Shown here piece after piece: positions 1 through 6,479 of a stretch of DNA of 17,571 nt. The DNA comes from an uncultured Bacilli bacterium (GTDB lineage Bacteria > Bacillota_I > Bacilli_A > RF39 > UBA660). The notes beneath the pieces are model-generated. The model saw only the letters and a program-made list of their open reading frames with translations. It searched no databases and was not told the DNA's origin. The stretch covers positions 1 through 17,571 of the forward strand of contig CARMXJ010000026.1 in assembly GCA_949025205.1 (NCBI GenBank), written 5' to 3'. Positions within the stretch are counted from its first letter, which is position 1; the number at the start of each line of letters is the position of its first letter. A program made the translations under genes and the position numbers.

Positions 1-15
1 AAAAAAGAGTCTTAT

Positions 16-45
16 GATTTTAAAATTTTTTTAAATTTTAAAATC
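16..45. repeat. 13-bp perfect inverted repeat at the 3' end of the DUF975 gene
   Basis: Positions 16-28 (GATTTTAAAATTT) and 33-45 are perfect inverse complements separated by TTTT. The repeat covers the last codons and the stop of the minus-strand gene. Read on the minus strand it could fold into a 13-bp hairpin, but the next T-run (positions 6-1) is nine bases beyond the stem, so it is not a textbook terminator. It may still be the transcript end of that gene. Confidence 0.5.
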
Positions 46-1575
46 CTTTTTTATTTGAAAATTTTGACTTACTCCTTCTCCTGTATTGGGATGTTTACTA
101 GAATAAACAGAGTCAATTATAAACAATAAAGTAAGTACAATACACAAAATAACTTTTATATTGGGTTTTATTTTTTCAAAAATACTATCAAGAAAAGGAG
201 CAGCAAAATAGATAAATGCACAACCTCCTAAGCCAAAAACAATTAAACCTTCTAAACAAATACGACCATGTAAGTTTAAGAAAAATCCATCATAATCCCA
301 ATATCTTAAGTTTTTAAAAGTCTCTAAGTACCAACCTGTAGCGTATTCAATCGTGCCACAAACGATAATAGCAAGAAGAAATGTTAAAATTGGATTGTTT
401 CTGCATTTTTTTAATAAAATTAATAATAAGATTAATCCCCAACCGTATATAGGAAGCCAGGGTCCATGCAGGGAGCCACGATTTACAAAGGAACCGTATT
501 GAAATAGATGAAGACCTACTTCCCAAATCCATCCAGTAACTCCTGCTGCAAAAAACATTAAAATGAGAGAGTCTATTTTATAGTTTTTATTATAATTGGT
601 ATGTAACCATTTTTTTGTTTCGGTTTCTTTAAAAAGTCCATTTTCACTCGGGTAAAGTTCTCCTGTTTTCTCTAAATAGATATCCTTTAAAGAAGTAACA
701 TTTTCTATTTCTTTTTCTTTTGCATATTCCCTTACTTGCATGTAGAATTCTGCCATACAGCATTTTTTATAAGGAGTTGTAAAAATAATACCGATTAAGT
801 GAAAACTTAGGATATCTAAAATATACCAACCCATCAATGAAATATCGAGTTTAAATAACAACCACTTGTGACCTTGCATCATTTCTCTTGATAATTTAAT
901 TGCTTCTTTTCCTTTAAGATTAGGATTCTCTGCTAAAATGTAAGGGACTAAATAGTAAGAATAGTGTTTAATAACGCCACCAAAAATCGTTAAAAACCAA
1001 AGCCATTCTTGCAGTGTTTTTCGCATCATAGCAAGACTTATGTTCTTTTCCTTTTTTACTTTGTAAGGAAATAAAAGACGATGAAAATTGGTCTTTTTAT
1101 AATTTCTATTTTCTAAAAAAAACCTTGCTTCTCCAACCTTTAAAACATTTTGAATGAGAAACCAATAAAGAAAGGTTAAGATGGCGCCTAAAAGTATAAT
1201 GATACTTGCCCAAACCCTTTCATGAAAAATAAGTTGATTAAAGGAGTTTAGAAGTCCAAAGATGAAGTTACCAGATGACGTGATATTATTAAATACATTG
1301 GCAAGTACTCCTCTTGTTGGTTTATAAGAAGAAATACTTGTGTTAATATTTCCAATAGCTTCTATGGTGTCATTTACAATTTCAGAATTAATGGAAGTTG
1401 TAAATGGCTCGTTTTGAATGGTAAAAGTATTATTTTGATACGTTATCAAATGTTTTTCTGTTATTTTATAAGAACCTAAAATAATTGCTATAAAAAAAGT
1501 GATAGCAACACATCGCCAGTAATTTTTTTTTAATGTTTGTCTTGCTTGTTTTTTTGTTTCTTTTATACTTCTCAT
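31..1575 (-). CDS. Membrane protein: DUF975 domain fused to CmpB-like (putative ABC type IV) permease domain
   Basis: This 514-residue protein is predicted to be an integral membrane protein. Residues 1-290 look like a DUF975 protein: a basic N-terminus (RSIKETKKQARQTLKKNYW), a first membrane helix near 21-37, a long external loop, further helices near 121-145 and 190-265, and the LKGKEAIKLSREMMQGHKW segment typical of that family. Residues 337-500 match the CmpB-like family (PF06541): GWIWE, FVNRGSLHGPWLPIYG, GTIEYATGWYLE, WDYDGFFLNLHGRICL. The two families are usually separate proteins, so this is a fusion. The start is supported by GAGGTC eight bases upstream of the ATG and a good promoter further up. 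It is divergent from the hydrolase gene. Function is unknown; transport has not been shown for either domain. The family calls come from remembered motifs. Confidence 0.8.
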   Translation of the reverse strand: MRSIKETKKQARQTLKKNYWRCVAITFFIAIILGSYKITEKHLITYQNNTFTIQNEPFTTSINSEIVNDTIEAIGNINTSISSYKPTRGVLANVFNNITSSGNFIFGLLNSFNQLIFHERVWASIIILLGAILTFLYWFLIQNVLKVGEARFFLENRNYKKTNFHRLLFPYKVKKEKNISLAMMRKTLQEWLWFLTIFGGVIKHYSYYLVPYILAENPNLKGKEAIKLSREMMQGHKWLLFKLDISLMGWYILDILSFHLIGIIFTTPYKKCCMAEFYMQVREYAKEKEIENVTSLKDIYLEKTGELYPSENGLFKETETKKWLHTNYNKNYKIDSLILMFFAAGVTGWIWEVGLHLFQYGSFVNRGSLHGPWLPIYGWGLILLLILLKKCRNNPILTFLLAIIVCGTIEYATGWYLETFKNLRYWDYDGFFLNLHGRICLEGLIVFGLGGCAFIYFAAPFLDSIFEKIKPNIKVILCIVLTLLFIIDSVYSSKHPNTGEGVSQNFQIKKDFKI

Positions 1576-1611
1576 AAAACGACCTCATAAAAGTTGTATT
1601 TTTATGTTTCC

Positions 1612-1640
1612 ATCTTATATTTTTTTATTGGTTTTGTCAA
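1612..1640 (-). promoter_or_regulatory. Sigma-A-type promoter for the DUF975/CmpB gene
   Basis: On the minus strand there is a perfect -35 TTGACA (1640-1635), a 17-bp spacer and a -10 TAAGAT (1617-1612), about 37 bases before the ATG. It lies in the 102-bp divergent gap shared with the hydrolase gene, for which I see no equally good promoter on the plus strand. Confidence 0.65.
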
Positions 1641-1677
1641 ATCTCATCTTTCATATACTTTAATAAGTTGGTGATGT

Positions 1678-2733
1678 ATGGATAATTTATTTTCTTATTT
1701 AAAATGGCGAGGAGATTTATCGTTTGCAAGTAGTCCTTTTAATGAAATTGATAATGCTATTTTATGTGCTTTTTCTTATATTAAGATAGAAGATTTGATG
1801 AGTGAGAAAAATATTTTTTCGATTCATGAATTATATCCCAAATACCAAAAGAGTGAAAAAAAAGAAAGTATTTTATTAAAAAATCAAAATACTTTGTTTT
1901 CTTTGCTTAGTGAGAGTAAACGCTTTCAAAATATGAAAGTAGCTAAATTGGTAAAAGAATCTTCTGAATCAAGTGAAAAGCAGTTTTGTGCTATGACTTT
2001 TGTTTTAAACGAAGAAGAACTTTTTATAGCTTTTCGAGGAACGGATTCTACTTTAACAGGTTGGAAAGAAAATTTTAATTTGAGTTTTTTAGAGGAAATT
2101 CCCTCTCAAAAAAGAGCGGTAAGTTATTTAGAAGATATTGCAAATCATACGAGAAAAAATGTAATAGTGGGTGGGCATTCTAAAGGTGGAAACTTGGCCA
2201 TGTATGCGTATGTCTTTTGTAAGGATGAAGTAAGAAAGAGAATAAAGAAAGTATATAATAACGATGGGCCAGGACTTAGTAAAGAGATAGTAGGGAATGA
2301 AAAAATAAAAGAAATGGAAAAAAATATTATCACTTTTTTGCCTAAATCGAGTATTATTGGAAATCTTTTTGAAAATGATTCAGAAATTAAAATTATAAAA
2401 AGCAATAGTATTGGAATTTTAGAACATGACCTGTATACATGGAAGGTAGAAGGGAATCATTTTTTGTATGCCAAAGAATTTGATAAAAAGACAAAAGAAT
2501 TGTGTTTGTTTCTAAACGAAAAGATAAATGAAATTCCCGATGCGAAGAAGAAAAAAGTCATTGATTTTGTTTATGATTTATTAGAATCTTTTGGAGTAGT
2601 CGATATAGAAGAAATGGTTCAGAATATTGGAAAAAATCATAATTTGTTAAAAAAATACAATATTTCATTAGAAGACATGCAGTATGTTTGGAAAATGATG
2701 CCTATTGTAGTAGAAATTTTTAAAAAATTGTAA
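1678..2733 (+). CDS. Mbeg1-like (DUF2974) alpha/beta hydrolase
   Basis: This 351-residue protein is a probable cytosolic serine hydrolase (lipase/esterase-like); no signal peptide is visible. The N-terminus FSYLKWRGDLSFASSPFNEIDN is the hallmark opening of the DUF2974/Mbeg1-like family. Residues 117-132 carry FRGTDSTLTGWKENF, the lipase-3-like oxyanion segment. The nucleophile elbow is GHSKG at 166-170 (Ser168), followed by NLAMYAYVF. NNDGPGLS at 194-201 is also typical, and HDLYTW or GNHF near the C-terminal third may supply the catalytic His. The start follows a modest GGTGAT ribosome site. The substrate is unknown. The next gene starts 48 bp downstream with no terminator between, so co-transcription is possible. 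Confidence 0.85.
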   Translation: MDNLFSYLKWRGDLSFASSPFNEIDNAILCAFSYIKIEDLMSEKNIFSIHELYPKYQKSEKKESILLKNQNTLFSLLSESKRFQNMKVAKLVKESSESSEKQFCAMTFVLNEEELFIAFRGTDSTLTGWKENFNLSFLEEIPSQKRAVSYLEDIANHTRKNVIVGGHSKGGNLAMYAYVFCKDEVRKRIKKVYNNDGPGLSKEIVGNEKIKEMEKNIITFLPKSSIIGNLFENDSEIKIIKSNSIGILEHDLYTWKVEGNHFLYAKEFDKKTKELCLFLNEKINEIPDAKKKKVIDFVYDLLESFGVVDIEEMVQNIGKNHNLLKKYNISLEDMQYVWKMMPIVVEIFKKL

Positions 2734-2756
2734 ATGTATGTTAAAATAGATATAGA
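2728..2756 (+). promoter_or_regulatory. Possible promoter overlapping the hydrolase stop codon
   Basis: TTGTAA (2728-2733), a 17-bp spacer and TATAGA (2751-2756) lie directly before the transglutaminase-like gene. The match is moderate and the region is AT-rich, so it could be chance; read-through from the hydrolase gene is the alternative. Confidence 0.3.
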
Positions 2757-2781
2757 ATTAAAAGATTAGGAAGAACCATTT

Positions 2782-3699
2782 ATGCTGAAGTCAAATAAAA
2801 ACGATATTTTCACATTTTATAAACAAACGAGTTGTTTTACGGATTTAGGAAAGTATAAAACTTTTGCTAAAAAACTTCCCAATTCTATTGAAAAGCTATG
2901 TTTGTTACAAAGGCATCAAATTATTCATCCTTTTGATTTAGGTGATGAAGAGCAAAGAAAAGATACAGAAAACTTTTATGGGGATATGACATGCATTCCA
3001 CGAACAAGTTTATGCTATGAAAACGATTTATTTCCAACAGCACAAGCCATGCTAGCAGAGCTGTTACGAAGAGATAAAAAGTATTCTATGAATAGAGAAA
3101 TTCAAAATAAAATTCATGTTTGCTGTCGTGAAAATGCTATATTGCTTGCTAGTATTTTAAAAGCAAAAGGGATTCCTGCTCGAGTGCGTAGTGGATTTGC
3201 TTTTTATGTAACAAAACTTTCCTCGGCAGGAGACCATTGGATTACGGAGTATTATCATAAAAAAGAAAAGCGTTGGATTTTGGTAGATGCCGATATGTAT
3301 TTTTCTAAAGATATATTAGAGGAATATGCTATTGATTTTAATTTGTTGGATATTCCTCGAGAACAATTTATTTTTGGAGCAGAAGCTTATTTAAAATTGC
3401 GTAAAGGTATTTTAAAGGAAGAAGAAATTTATTATGCTTCTAATCCTTTTACATATGGTTTAAAAGGAGCTCTTCATGGTTTATTTTACGATTTTCATTC
3501 TTTAATGAACAATGAAATTATTTTTTTACATCTTCCAAAATATATAGTGGATGCTAAGTTAGAATTAACAGAAGAGGAATATAAAGAGTTAGACCATTTA
3601 GCAGAACTTATGTTAGATGTGAATACAAATTTTCATGAACTTTTGCATATTTGGAATACAAAAGAAAAATTTCGGATTATGAAGGGTGGATTAAATTAA
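2782..3699 (+). CDS. Transglutaminase-like superfamily protein
   Basis: This 305-residue soluble protein has a transglutaminase-like core. Residues 113-139 read VCCRENAILLASILKAKG then IPARVRSGF, matching the family pattern C-R-x-x-A-x-L-L...G-I-P-A-R, with Cys115 the likely nucleophile (Cys114 precedes it). His152 in DHWIT and Asp169 in WILVDAD complete a Cys-His-Asp triad in the right order. There is no signal peptide, so it probably acts in the cytosol. Bacterial members are usually peptidases or isopeptidases rather than crosslinkers; the substrate is not known. The C-terminal 120 residues (helical, charged) have no motif I recognise. AGGAAG eight bases before the ATG fixes the start. The gene at 4802 has a second, unrelated-looking Cys-His core of the same general type. 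Confidence 0.75.
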   Translation: MLKSNKNDIFTFYKQTSCFTDLGKYKTFAKKLPNSIEKLCLLQRHQIIHPFDLGDEEQRKDTENFYGDMTCIPRTSLCYENDLFPTAQAMLAELLRRDKKYSMNREIQNKIHVCCRENAILLASILKAKGIPARVRSGFAFYVTKLSSAGDHWITEYYHKKEKRWILVDADMYFSKDILEEYAIDFNLLDIPREQFIFGAEAYLKLRKGILKEEEIYYASNPFTYGLKGALHGLFYDFHSLMNNEIIFLHLPKYIVDAKLELTEEEYKELDHLAELMLDVNTNFHELLHIWNTKEKFRIMKGGLN

Positions 3700-3707
3700 G
3701 AAAATTG

Positions 3708-3737
3708 TTATACATCACATAATCAAAAAGCTATAAT
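3708..3737 (+). promoter_or_regulatory. Promoter for the nitroreductase-GNAT gene
   Basis: A perfect -10 TATAAT (3732-3737) is preceded at 18 bp by TTATAC (3708-3713). It sits 17 bp before the ATG, and the AGGAG ribosome site (3744-3748) lies between. The -35 is weak (TTGTTA at 21 bp is an alternative), but the -10 stands out. Confidence 0.5.
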
Positions 3738-3754
3738 AAAGTTAGGAGTAAAAA

Positions 3755-4801
3755 ATGGAATTAGATAAAGCAATAAAATTAAGAAGAAGTATTCGTGCTT
3801 TTAAAAATGAAGATATTTCTAATGAAATAATTTTAGAGATACTTGATGCGGGTCGGTTAGCACCATCTGCAAAAAATCGCCAACCATGGCAATTTGTAGT
3901 TGTTCGTGAGTTTATTAAAAATAAAATAGCAGATATAATGATTGATTGCGTTTCACGTAGTACAGAAAAAGAGGAAAGAAAAAGACTAGGTTGTCCTAGT
4001 AGTGTATTAGCAACTGCAAAAGTGATTAAAGAAGCTCCTATTTTGGTTTTAGTGTTTAAAGAAAAAGATGATAATTGGTTAATAGGAGATAATTTATCTA
4101 TTGGGGCTTGTATTGAAAACATTATTTTGCGAGCAACTGATTTAAATTTAGGTTCATTATGGATTCGAGATGTTGCCTATACAAAAGAGGAAATTTCATC
4201 ATTAGTTGGTTATGAACATTTAGAATTAAATTCTGCTATTTCAATTGGATATGCTAATCAATTTCCTTCTGCAAGACCTAGAAAAGCTTTGGAAGAAATT
4301 GTAAATTTTGTAAACTTTTCTATTGAAAAAGCTACTTCTGAAAATATAGAGAGTATTTTACAAATTATCAAAACGAGGTGTGAATGGTTTTTAGAAAAAA
4401 AGATAGACCAATGGAATCCGGCTTCTTATTTAAAAAAGTACGATGAAAATTATTTTTTAGAACAACTAACAAATGGAAATGAGTTATATGTTGCTAAAAT
4501 AAATGAAAGAGTAGTTGGTGTCATGTTAATTAAATTTTCAGATACTACTTATTGGAAAGATGATGGAAAAGCTATATACATTCATCATTTAGCAAGTGAA
4601 TTTTCTGGGGGGGTTGGCTCTATGCTATTAAAATATGCCATTGATTTAGCTAAAAAATATAACAAAGATTATGTAAGATTGGATTGTAAAAAAAATAATG
4701 AAAGATTAAATACCTATTATAAAGAAAATGGTTTTGCTCTAAAAGGAAATGGAGAAGTGGGAAGTTATTCTTATCATTTGTGGGAGATGAAGGTAAAATA
4801 A
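3755..4801 (+). CDS. Nitroreductase / GNAT N-acetyltransferase fusion
   Basis: This 348-residue protein has two domains. Residues 1-185 form a nitroreductase (FMN-dependent NAD(P)H oxidoreductase) domain: RRSIRAFKNEDIS is the FMN-phosphate binding start, followed by LDAGRLAPSAKNRQPWQFVVV, then GACIENIILRATDLNLGSLWI and AISIGYAN. Residues 193-348 form a GNAT acetyltransferase: ATSENIESILQII at its start, NELYVAKINERVVGVMLI, then SGGVGSMLLKYAIDLAKKY (acetyl-CoA motif) and VRLDCKKNNERLNTYYKENGF. The loop before the acetyl-CoA motif (LASEFSGGVG) is about three residues shorter than usual. AGGAG six bases before ATG fixes the start. Its TAA stop directly abuts the next ATG, so the two genes are probably translated together. 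Substrates are unknown; detoxification by reduction plus acetylation is inference. Confidence 0.85.
   Translation: MELDKAIKLRRSIRAFKNEDISNEIILEILDAGRLAPSAKNRQPWQFVVVREFIKNKIADIMIDCVSRSTEKEERKRLGCPSSVLATAKVIKEAPILVLVFKEKDDNWLIGDNLSIGACIENIILRATDLNLGSLWIRDVAYTKEEISSLVGYEHLELNSAISIGYANQFPSARPRKALEEIVNFVNFSIEKATSENIESILQIIKTRCEWFLEKKIDQWNPASYLKKYDENYFLEQLTNGNELYVAKINERVVGVMLIKFSDTTYWKDDGKAIYIHHLASEFSGGVGSMLLKYAIDLAKKYNKDYVRLDCKKNNERLNTYYKENGFALKGNGEVGSYSYHLWEMKVK
4607..4613 (+). repeat. Seven-G homopolymer inside the GNAT domain
   Basis: A GGGGGGG run codes for Gly-Gly plus the first base of Val in the acetyl-CoA loop. Such runs are rare in this AT-rich DNA and can slip. The frame stays intact on both sides here. 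Confidence 0.6.
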
Positions 4802-5893
4802 ATGATAGAACAAGAAATTATGCAAATCATGGATACCATTGCCTACGGATTTCCGGACAAAAAAGGAGCTAATATTTTAGAAGAGAACCCAGAAAAATAT
4901 GAGGATGCGTTTCGTGATTTTTATTATTTACAAACACCAGAGGAATTATTACAAAGTAAGTGTGGAGTATGTTTTTGCCAAGTGGAACTTGAAAGAAAAT
5001 TATTTTTGGAAAAAGAACTTCAGGTAAAAACGTATTTTATTTGTACTTATGATAAGGAAAATTTACCGAGTCATACTTTTTTGACTTATGAATCACATGG
5101 AAAATTTTATTGGTTTGAGCATTCTTGGGGTGAATACAGAGGTATTCATGAATATGATACTTTAAAGGAACTTTTGTTAGATGTAAAGAAAAAATTTATA
5201 AACAGCCATGAAGCGAGTCGGGATGCATATACTTTTGTGTATGAATACCAAAAACCTCCTTTTCATATTAATTGTGATGGTTTTTATGCTTACATGGAAA
5301 CCCAAAAATTAATGAAATTAAATGAGCCACTTTATTTTTATCATATTATTGATAAAACAGCTGATATGAAAAAAGGAATTCTTAGTTTACAATATATGTA
5401 TGACCATAAACTGTATCGGTTATTTGATGAAAGTACAGAAAAATATTTAGAACGAATTGTTGGCGCTTGGAATATACCAAAATATAAAGGTTTACCTACT
5501 AACTCTTTATCAAGAGAAGAAGTATTGGATGCTTTGGTTCGGTTTCGTGGGGATTATGGAACTCGTTATCTTTATTTTTTTCGTTATCCTTTGTATAAAG
5601 AATTGGGAAGAAAAATAAAAGATTTATTGGAAGTGAAAGATATTTATCGCATTAATATACAAGATGAGGAAGTCCAAAAGCAAATTGTGGATATCTTTTA
5701 CGGATATGAAGAAAACGATAGTGATAATAAAGAACTTACAAAAGAATATTATGAGCAAGTGAGTCGTGAAGAATATTTTTCAAAATATGACGATAGTCTA
5801 GCTATGAATTTTTCTAAACTAAATCATATTGCAGTTGCTTTTTTAAATGATTTTTGTCCAATCGAATTTTTAGAAAAAGTTGTGGAAGAGTGA
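4802..5893 (+). CDS. Papain/transglutaminase-like Cys-His protein with unknown C-terminal domain
   Basis: This 363-residue protein starts immediately after the preceding TAA (TAAATG), so it is probably translationally coupled to the nitroreductase-GNAT gene; no strong ribosome site of its own is seen. Residues 30-140 look like a Cys-protease/transglutaminase fold: SKCGVCFCQVELER (Cys57 the likely nucleophile), HTFLTYE (His91) and FYWFEHSWGEYRGIHEY (Glu106/His107). Residues 176-363 form a second region that I do not recognise. It begins PLYFYHIIDK and contains GILSLQYMYDHK, NSLSREEVLDALVRFRG and LYFFRYPLY, suggesting a compact alpha/beta domain rather than a tail. There is no signal peptide or membrane segment. 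It ends in TGA, followed by a clear terminator. Enzymatic activity is inference. Confidence 0.65.
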   Translation: MIEQEIMQIMDTIAYGFPDKKGANILEENPEKYEDAFRDFYYLQTPEELLQSKCGVCFCQVELERKLFLEKELQVKTYFICTYDKENLPSHTFLTYESHGKFYWFEHSWGEYRGIHEYDTLKELLLDVKKKFINSHEASRDAYTFVYEYQKPPFHINCDGFYAYMETQKLMKLNEPLYFYHIIDKTADMKKGILSLQYMYDHKLYRLFDESTEKYLERIVGAWNIPKYKGLPTNSLSREEVLDALVRFRGDYGTRYLYFFRYPLYKELGRKIKDLLEVKDIYRINIQDEEVQKQIVDIFYGYEENDSDNKELTKEYYEQVSREEYFSKYDDSLAMNFSKLNHIAVAFLNDFCPIEFLEKVVEE

Positions 5894-5902
5894 AATCTTT
5901 GT

Positions 5903-5933
5903 GAAAGAATGGTGAAACTTCTTTCTTTTTTTT
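5903..5933 (+). terminator. Intrinsic terminator closing the 1678-5893 block
   Basis: GAAAGAA (5903-5909) and TTCTTTC (5919-5925) form a perfect 7-bp stem around a 9-base loop, followed by eight T (5926-5933). It lies 10 bp after the TGA stop. Confidence 0.8.
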
Positions 5934-5942
5934 GTTAGGACA

Positions 5943-5971
5943 TTGACAATTTTTTTAAATTAGCATAATAT
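5943..5971 (+). promoter_or_regulatory. Sigma-A promoter of the marR-ABC operon
   Basis: A perfect -35 TTGACA (5943-5948), a 17-bp spacer and TAATAT (5966-5971). It is one of the strongest promoters in the window, and its -10 lies inside the inverted repeat at 5954-5989. Confidence 0.8.
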
Positions 5972-5989
5972 GTATCATGGTAATTTAAA
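5954..5989. promoter_or_regulatory. Candidate MarR operator: long inverted repeat over the -10
   Basis: TTTAAATTA (5954-5962) and TAATTTAAA (5981-5989) are perfect inverse complements with an 18-bp centre, which is itself partly palindromic (GCAT...ATGG). It covers the -10 and the likely transcription start and lies just before the marR ORF. MarR proteins bind such dyads and usually repress their own operon; binding here is inference. Confidence 0.6.
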
Positions 5990-6002
5990 GTAGGGATTCG
6001 AT

Positions 6003-6479
6003 ATGGAAGAGGATAGTTTATTGTACCAAATCAAAGCAATAGATAAACAAATTATTCGTTTGTTTCTTTTGGAAGAAAATATCTGTGGGAATTTTTCTAT
6101 TCCAACACCGACCCAATTTCAAATTATGGAATATATTTTAAAACATCCCAATGATTCGATTTATCAAAAAGATTTAGAGGATGTTTTAAAACTTCGAAGA
6201 GCAACTGTATCAGGCGTTTTGAAAACGATGGAGAAAAATCATCTTATTAAACGCGTGATTGGTAAACAAGATGCGAGAGTAAAAGAAATTATTATGGAAG
6301 AGCATGTTAAAAATTTATGTATGCATCATTTAACGAAGGTTATGCGTATCGAAAAATTGCTAATGCAAAATATTTCGAAGCAAGAACAATTAGAATTTAT
6401 GCGAATTCTTAAAAAAATGCAAGAAAATATAAATGAATTTTTAAAAGAAAGGACAAAAGAAAATGCTAAAGTTAATTAA
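6003..6479 (+). CDS. MarR-family transcriptional regulator
   Basis: This 158-residue protein has the usual MarR length and layout. There are helical dimerisation segments at the N-terminus (1-30) and C-terminus (105-150). Between them is a winged helix-turn-helix at about 36-100: PTQFQIMEYILKHP, then IYQKDLEDVLKLRRATVSGVLKTMEKNHLIKR as the helix-turn-helix, and the wing KQDARVKEIIM with the conserved D-x-R pair (Asp90, Arg92). AGGG at 5992-5995 precedes the ATG. Its last 17 bases overlap the first ABC gene, a tight operon arrangement in which the regulator controls an exporter, commonly derepressed by a drug-like ligand. Autoregulation through the dyad at 5954-5989 is likely. The ligand is unknown. 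Confidence 0.9.
   Translation: MEEDSLLYQIKAIDKQIIRLFLLEENICGNFSIPTPTQFQIMEYILKHPNDSIYQKDLEDVLKLRRATVSGVLKTMEKNHLIKRVIGKQDARVKEIIMEEHVKNLCMHHLTKVMRIEKLLMQNISKQEQLEFMRILKKMQENINEFLKERTKENAKVN

Noticed and set aside
3742..4122. 126-codon frame antisense to the nitroreductase domain
   Set aside because: It lies over a confident coding domain and covers its promoter-proximal ribosome site.
4607..4613. Frameshift or disrupted GNAT gene at the G7 tract
   Set aside because: The frame continues unbroken through conserved GNAT residues on both sides.
5327..5893. C-terminal domain of the 4802 protein as an ADP-ribosyltransferase-like fold (YFYHI...GIL)
   Set aside because: The resemblance is only a short pattern; no catalytic Arg/His/Glu set can be shown.
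5891..5893. TGA read as tryptophan (code 4)
   Set aside because: TGG is used throughout for Trp, and a terminator starts 10 bp after this TGA, so it is a stop.
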